DNA from: Sulfitobacter sp. F26204
GTDB taxonomy: Bacteria > Pseudomonadota > Alphaproteobacteria > Rhodobacterales > Rhodobacteraceae
Reading direction: 5' to 3'
Assembly: GCF_026410305.1 (NCBI RefSeq)
Contig: NZ_JAPMLQ010000005.1
Location: forward strand, 1 to 64,000
DNA length: 64,000 nucleotides
Below the pieces are notes generated by a model. The model made no database searches and had not been told where the DNA came from. It was given only the letters and a program-made list of their open reading frames with translations. Positions within the stretch are counted from its first letter, which is position 1; each line of letters opens with the position of its first letter. The translations under genes and the position numbers were made by a program. Shown here in pieces: positions 61,429 through 64,000 of the stretch.

Positions 61429-63839
61429 CTTTGAATACAAACAACCAAACCTTCCAACAAGCGCAGAACAGTGCACAAGAAGTGTTCCTGCCTTTCGAAG
61501 CGGCACAGTGTCGCCCGGTTCTGTCCGGTATCGGTGTCGTCACGCCAGTTGCCGATGATCTGGACCGCCTGTGTGATCAGGCATTGTCCGGCAAGAACGC
61601 CTTTCGCAAGATCGATCGATTTGACACCGACTGGTGTGAAACCGATCTGGCCTGTGCTTTTGATCTGGCTGATGACGCCAATTCAATGCCAGACAGCATG
61701 CGCCGTTCTTGGATGGACCGGGCTGTGTGGTATCTTCTCGATGCGCTTGATCGTGCACTTGATGATGCTGGCCTGGATCTGAAATCTTATGATCCCGAAC
61801 GCGTGGCGATTGTTCTGGGCACTTCCCATTCAGGACTCGTCACCACAGAGGATCTGTTCGAAGCCTCGCGCGACAAGACACTTGCACAGACCGATCCGCG
61901 GCGCGTTCTGGCGATTCCGGCGAGCCACATCTGTTCCGCTGTTGCAGCTGCAACCGGCGCAAAGGGCGTACGCCGCACGATCTCTTCTGCTTGTGCCTCC
62001 TCTACCGGGGCGATGGGTTCGGCGGCTGATCTGATCCGTTCCGGCCGGGCAGATGTCGTAATAACGGGGGGAACCGATACTGTTTCGTTGGCGGTACTGG
62101 CAGGATTCAACAGCCTGCGGGCCTTGGCTGCGGATGGCTGTTCGCCCTTTGGCACCAATCCCGGAATAACATTAGGCGAAGGTGCCGGGGTGTTCATCCT
62201 GGAACGTCTTGACCAGGCTGCAGAGCGTGGTGCGGGGGTACAGGCGGAAATACTGGGGTATGCGCTATCCGGAGATGCCCATCATGCAACCGCACCGGAT
62301 GATGATGGCGACGGCATCGCGCGTGTTCTGAATGCTGCATTGGCAAACGCGGGCGTCGCTCCGGATGAGGTGGATTACCTTTCTGCCCATGGCACCGGCA
62401 CGGATGCAAACGACGTTGCCGAAAGCCGCGCCACCGCTGCGATCTTTGGCAATAGAGTGCCTCTTTCCACGCCCAAATCCATCTTTGGTCACACATTGGG
62501 GGCCAGTGGTGTGATCGAAACAGCCTTGACCTTGGGTGCTGCAGGAAGAGGCATGATCCCCCCGACTCTGGGCTTTAGCGGTTTGCGCGCAGGCTGCGAA
62601 GACCTTGACTTTGTACCAAACGCGCCCCGTGCCAGACAGGTCGATACCTTTGTGTGCAACAACTATGGCTTTGGAGGGAACAATGCCTCTGTGGTGTTGC
62701 AGCGATCTGTGTCGCGCAAGGTGCGCGGCGCATCTGCAAAACAGAGACAAAACCGCGTTTTTATCTCCGGCAAAAGCACGGTGAACGCCTCAGGACGGGT
62801 CGGTTCAGAAGATCTGGTGAACATGATGTTCGCGCAGGATGAACCCCAAAACACTATCTACAAAGTTACGGATGATCGCCTGCCCAAGGCGTTCAAGCGA
62901 CAGATCGGGCGAACCTCGCCGATGGTGAAATTTGCAGTTTCGGCCACGGGTGAGGCTTTGGACCGGGCAGGATTGAGCGACGACCTGCGGACGGAAACCG
63001 GATTGATCTATTCCGTTGTGACCAGCGCGCAAAAATCTACCGAAAAATACATGGAATCCATTGCAATCGATGGTCCCGGCTTTGCCAGCGCAACCCAGTT
63101 TCCCAACACAACCAACAATGCGCCTGCAGGCCAAGTTTCAATCGCCTATGGACTGAAAGGGTACAACACGACGCTCTGTGGTTCGGCGGGGGGTATGGGT
63201 TATGCCATCGAACTGATTGCCAATGGACGTCAGGACCGCGTGATCAGCGCAGCAGCGGATGAACACACCGACCTGTTGGATCAGTTCTATGATCATGCGG
63301 GCCTCTTGGCGGGGGAACCTGTGACACCTTTTGACGATCAACCGGGCATCAATTTTGGTGAAGGTGCGGCGGCTATTCTCTTTGAAAGCGAGGCATCCCT
63401 GACAAAGCGGCAGACCGCACCAATGGCCGAGATAACCGGCTGGTCCGAAGGACAGGATGGCACCTATCTGGGTATTGGCCGCAAGGGTGCAGCACTGACC
63501 CGTGCCATTGACGCGGCATTGCTGCAGGCAGGATTGGGCGATGCAGATGTTGATCTTGTCGTCGCGGGGGGCACCGGACCGGGCTATTTCGCCAAGGCGG
63601 AATTGACGGCGCTCGCGCGTTTCGATGAGGCTCAGGTCAAACGGCTTAGCCCTGTGACAGGAAACGGATATGGCCCGGCACATACCCCGATTGCCATTCT
63701 TGGCGCTGGGGCAAGTGCTGTGGCCGAAGCCTGTCTGCCCGATCACAGCCGACCGCATAACGTCCTGTGTGCTGGTCTGGACATTACAGGCGTGGCCTTT
63801 GCCGCCGTGGTCAGCCGCATTGCGGAGGACCTGACATGA
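61425..63839 (+). CDS. Fused ketosynthase and chain-length-factor-like protein
   Basis: An 804-residue protein with two thiolase-fold ketosynthase halves. The first (about 30-425) is complete: Cys190 (SSACASS), His322 (AHGTGTD), Lys351 and His356 (KSIFGHT). The second (about 445-800) is degenerate. Its nucleophile region is TTLCGSAGGM, where Cys585 does not align cleanly, and AGGTGPG replaces AHGTGT, losing one His; His753 may remain. This resembles KS-alpha/KS-beta (chain length factor) pairs of type II polyketide and aryl-polyene systems, here fused. It should condense malonyl units to a defined length (inference). Confidence 0.83.
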   Translation: MTLNTNNQTFQQAQNSAQEVFLPFEAAQCRPVLSGIGVVTPVADDLDRLCDQALSGKNAFRKIDRFDTDWCETDLACAFDLADDANSMPDSMRRSWMDRAVWYLLDALDRALDDAGLDLKSYDPERVAIVLGTSHSGLVTTEDLFEASRDKTLAQTDPRRVLAIPASHICSAVAAATGAKGVRRTISSACASSTGAMGSAADLIRSGRADVVITGGTDTVSLAVLAGFNSLRALAADGCSPFGTNPGITLGEGAGVFILERLDQAAERGAGVQAEILGYALSGDAHHATAPDDDGDGIARVLNAALANAGVAPDEVDYLSAHGTGTDANDVAESRATAAIFGNRVPLSTPKSIFGHTLGASGVIETALTLGAAGRGMIPPTLGFSGLRAGCEDLDFVPNAPRARQVDTFVCNNYGFGGNNASVVLQRSVSRKVRGASAKQRQNRVFISGKSTVNASGRVGSEDLVNMMFAQDEPQNTIYKVTDDRLPKAFKRQIGRTSPMVKFAVSATGEALDRAGLSDDLRTETGLIYSVVTSAQKSTEKYMESIAIDGPGFASATQFPNTTNNAPAGQVSIAYGLKGYNTTLCGSAGGMGYAIELIANGRQDRVISAAADEHTDLLDQFYDHAGLLAGEPVTPFDDQPGINFGEGAAAILFESEASLTKRQTAPMAEITGWSEGQDGTYLGIGRKGAALTRAIDAALLQAGLGDADVDLVVAGGTGPGYFAKAELTALARFDEAQVKRLSPVTGNGYGPAHTPIAILGAGASAVAEACLPDHSRPHNVLCAGLDITGVAFAAVVSRIAEDLT

Positions 63840-64000
63840 GCCCAGTTCACGAGGTGAAAAACCTAGGCCGTCTGTCCCAGGCGTTTCCGATCGAGCCAAT
63901 GCCCTTCAAGGTCGTCTATGCCGATACTGACGCGATGGGCGTAGTCTATCACGCACGATACCTGGACATCGCGGAACGCAGCCGTACAGAATTCGTCGCC
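63836..64000 (+). CDS. Acyl-CoA/ACP thioesterase, YbgC-type hotdog (3' truncated by window edge)
   Basis: The first 55 residues of a 4HBT-family thioesterase. VVYADTDAMGVVYHARYLDIAERSR is the hallmark active-site block, with Asp32. It overlaps the ketosynthase stop by ATGA, so it belongs to the same operon. It may release or edit the finished acyl chain; cluster genes beyond it are out of view. Confidence 0.82.
   Translation, partial: MSPVHEVKNLGRLSQAFPIEPMPFKVVYADTDAMGVVYHARYLDIAERSRTEFVA

Noticed and set aside
1-64000. tRNA, rRNA and CRISPR
   Set aside because: No tRNA-like cloverleaf with conserved TTCGA arm, no rRNA stretch and no regularly spaced repeat array was seen by eye.

Overview
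The window reads as a chromosome or large-replicon segment of a Roseobacter-group alphaproteobacterium (Rhodobacteraceae). The grounds are a sorbitol/mannitol uptake and oxidation operon in the gene order known from Rhodobacter sphaeroides (smoEFGK, smoS, mtlK), tightly packed operons with ATGA/TAATG junctions, moderately high GC, a Rhodobacteraceae-type ScpB and a decayed nosD fragment. No rRNA, tRNA, CRISPR array, phage gene or transposase was seen.

Layout. (1) 1-7138: end of a LacI-type regulator, then a polyol ABC importer and two polyol dehydrogenases. (2) 7146-7641: a nosD remnant on the minus strand. (3) 7642-14008: a PAS-LuxR regulator divergent from a branched-chain-amino-acid-type ABC importer that ends in an alpha/beta hydrolase. 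(4) 14085-21281, minus strand: a peptide-type ABC importer with a DUF1684 protein, then an Fsr-like MFS exporter. (5) 21976-22584: ScpB. (6) 22963-39726: a large, unfamiliar envelope polysaccharide locus. It has a cellulose-synthase-like GT2, two DUF3131 proteins, a CsgG-like lipoprotein with a peptidoglycan-binding-like tail, a STAS-nucleotidyltransferase fusion, an acyltransferase, an ABC protein with substituted catalytic motifs plus an HlyD adaptor, two secreted proteins sharing a Cys-x6-Cys domain, an OmpA-like protein and a GH16 enzyme. (7) 39952-54114: a prepilin peptidase and a complete type II secretion system (GspC-N) arranged as divergent blocks, interrupted by a DUF4331 gene and a small lipoprotein. 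(8) 54108-56504: a DUF4198 protein and an ECF sigma/anti-sigma pair. (9) 56933-64000: a LuxI-type acyl-homoserine-lactone synthase followed by its own type II fatty-acid/polyketide-like set (two hotdog proteins, ACP, KAS III-like, degenerate SDR, FabG, a ketosynthase-chain-length-factor-like fusion, thioesterase), cut by the window end.

How the parts connect. The polyol importer feeds SmoS and MtlK, which would oxidise sorbitol and mannitol to fructose. The polysaccharide locus supplies activated sugar (nucleotidyltransferase), polymerisation across the inner membrane (GT2), periplasmic processing (DUF3131, GH16, acyltransferase) and possibly an outer-membrane exit (CsgG-like). The ECF sigma gene and the DUF4331 gene, about 15 kb apart, share an identically spaced three-block upstream element, so they are probably one regulon. 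The two most novel-looking systems are the polysaccharide locus and the luxI-linked acyl-synthase cluster.
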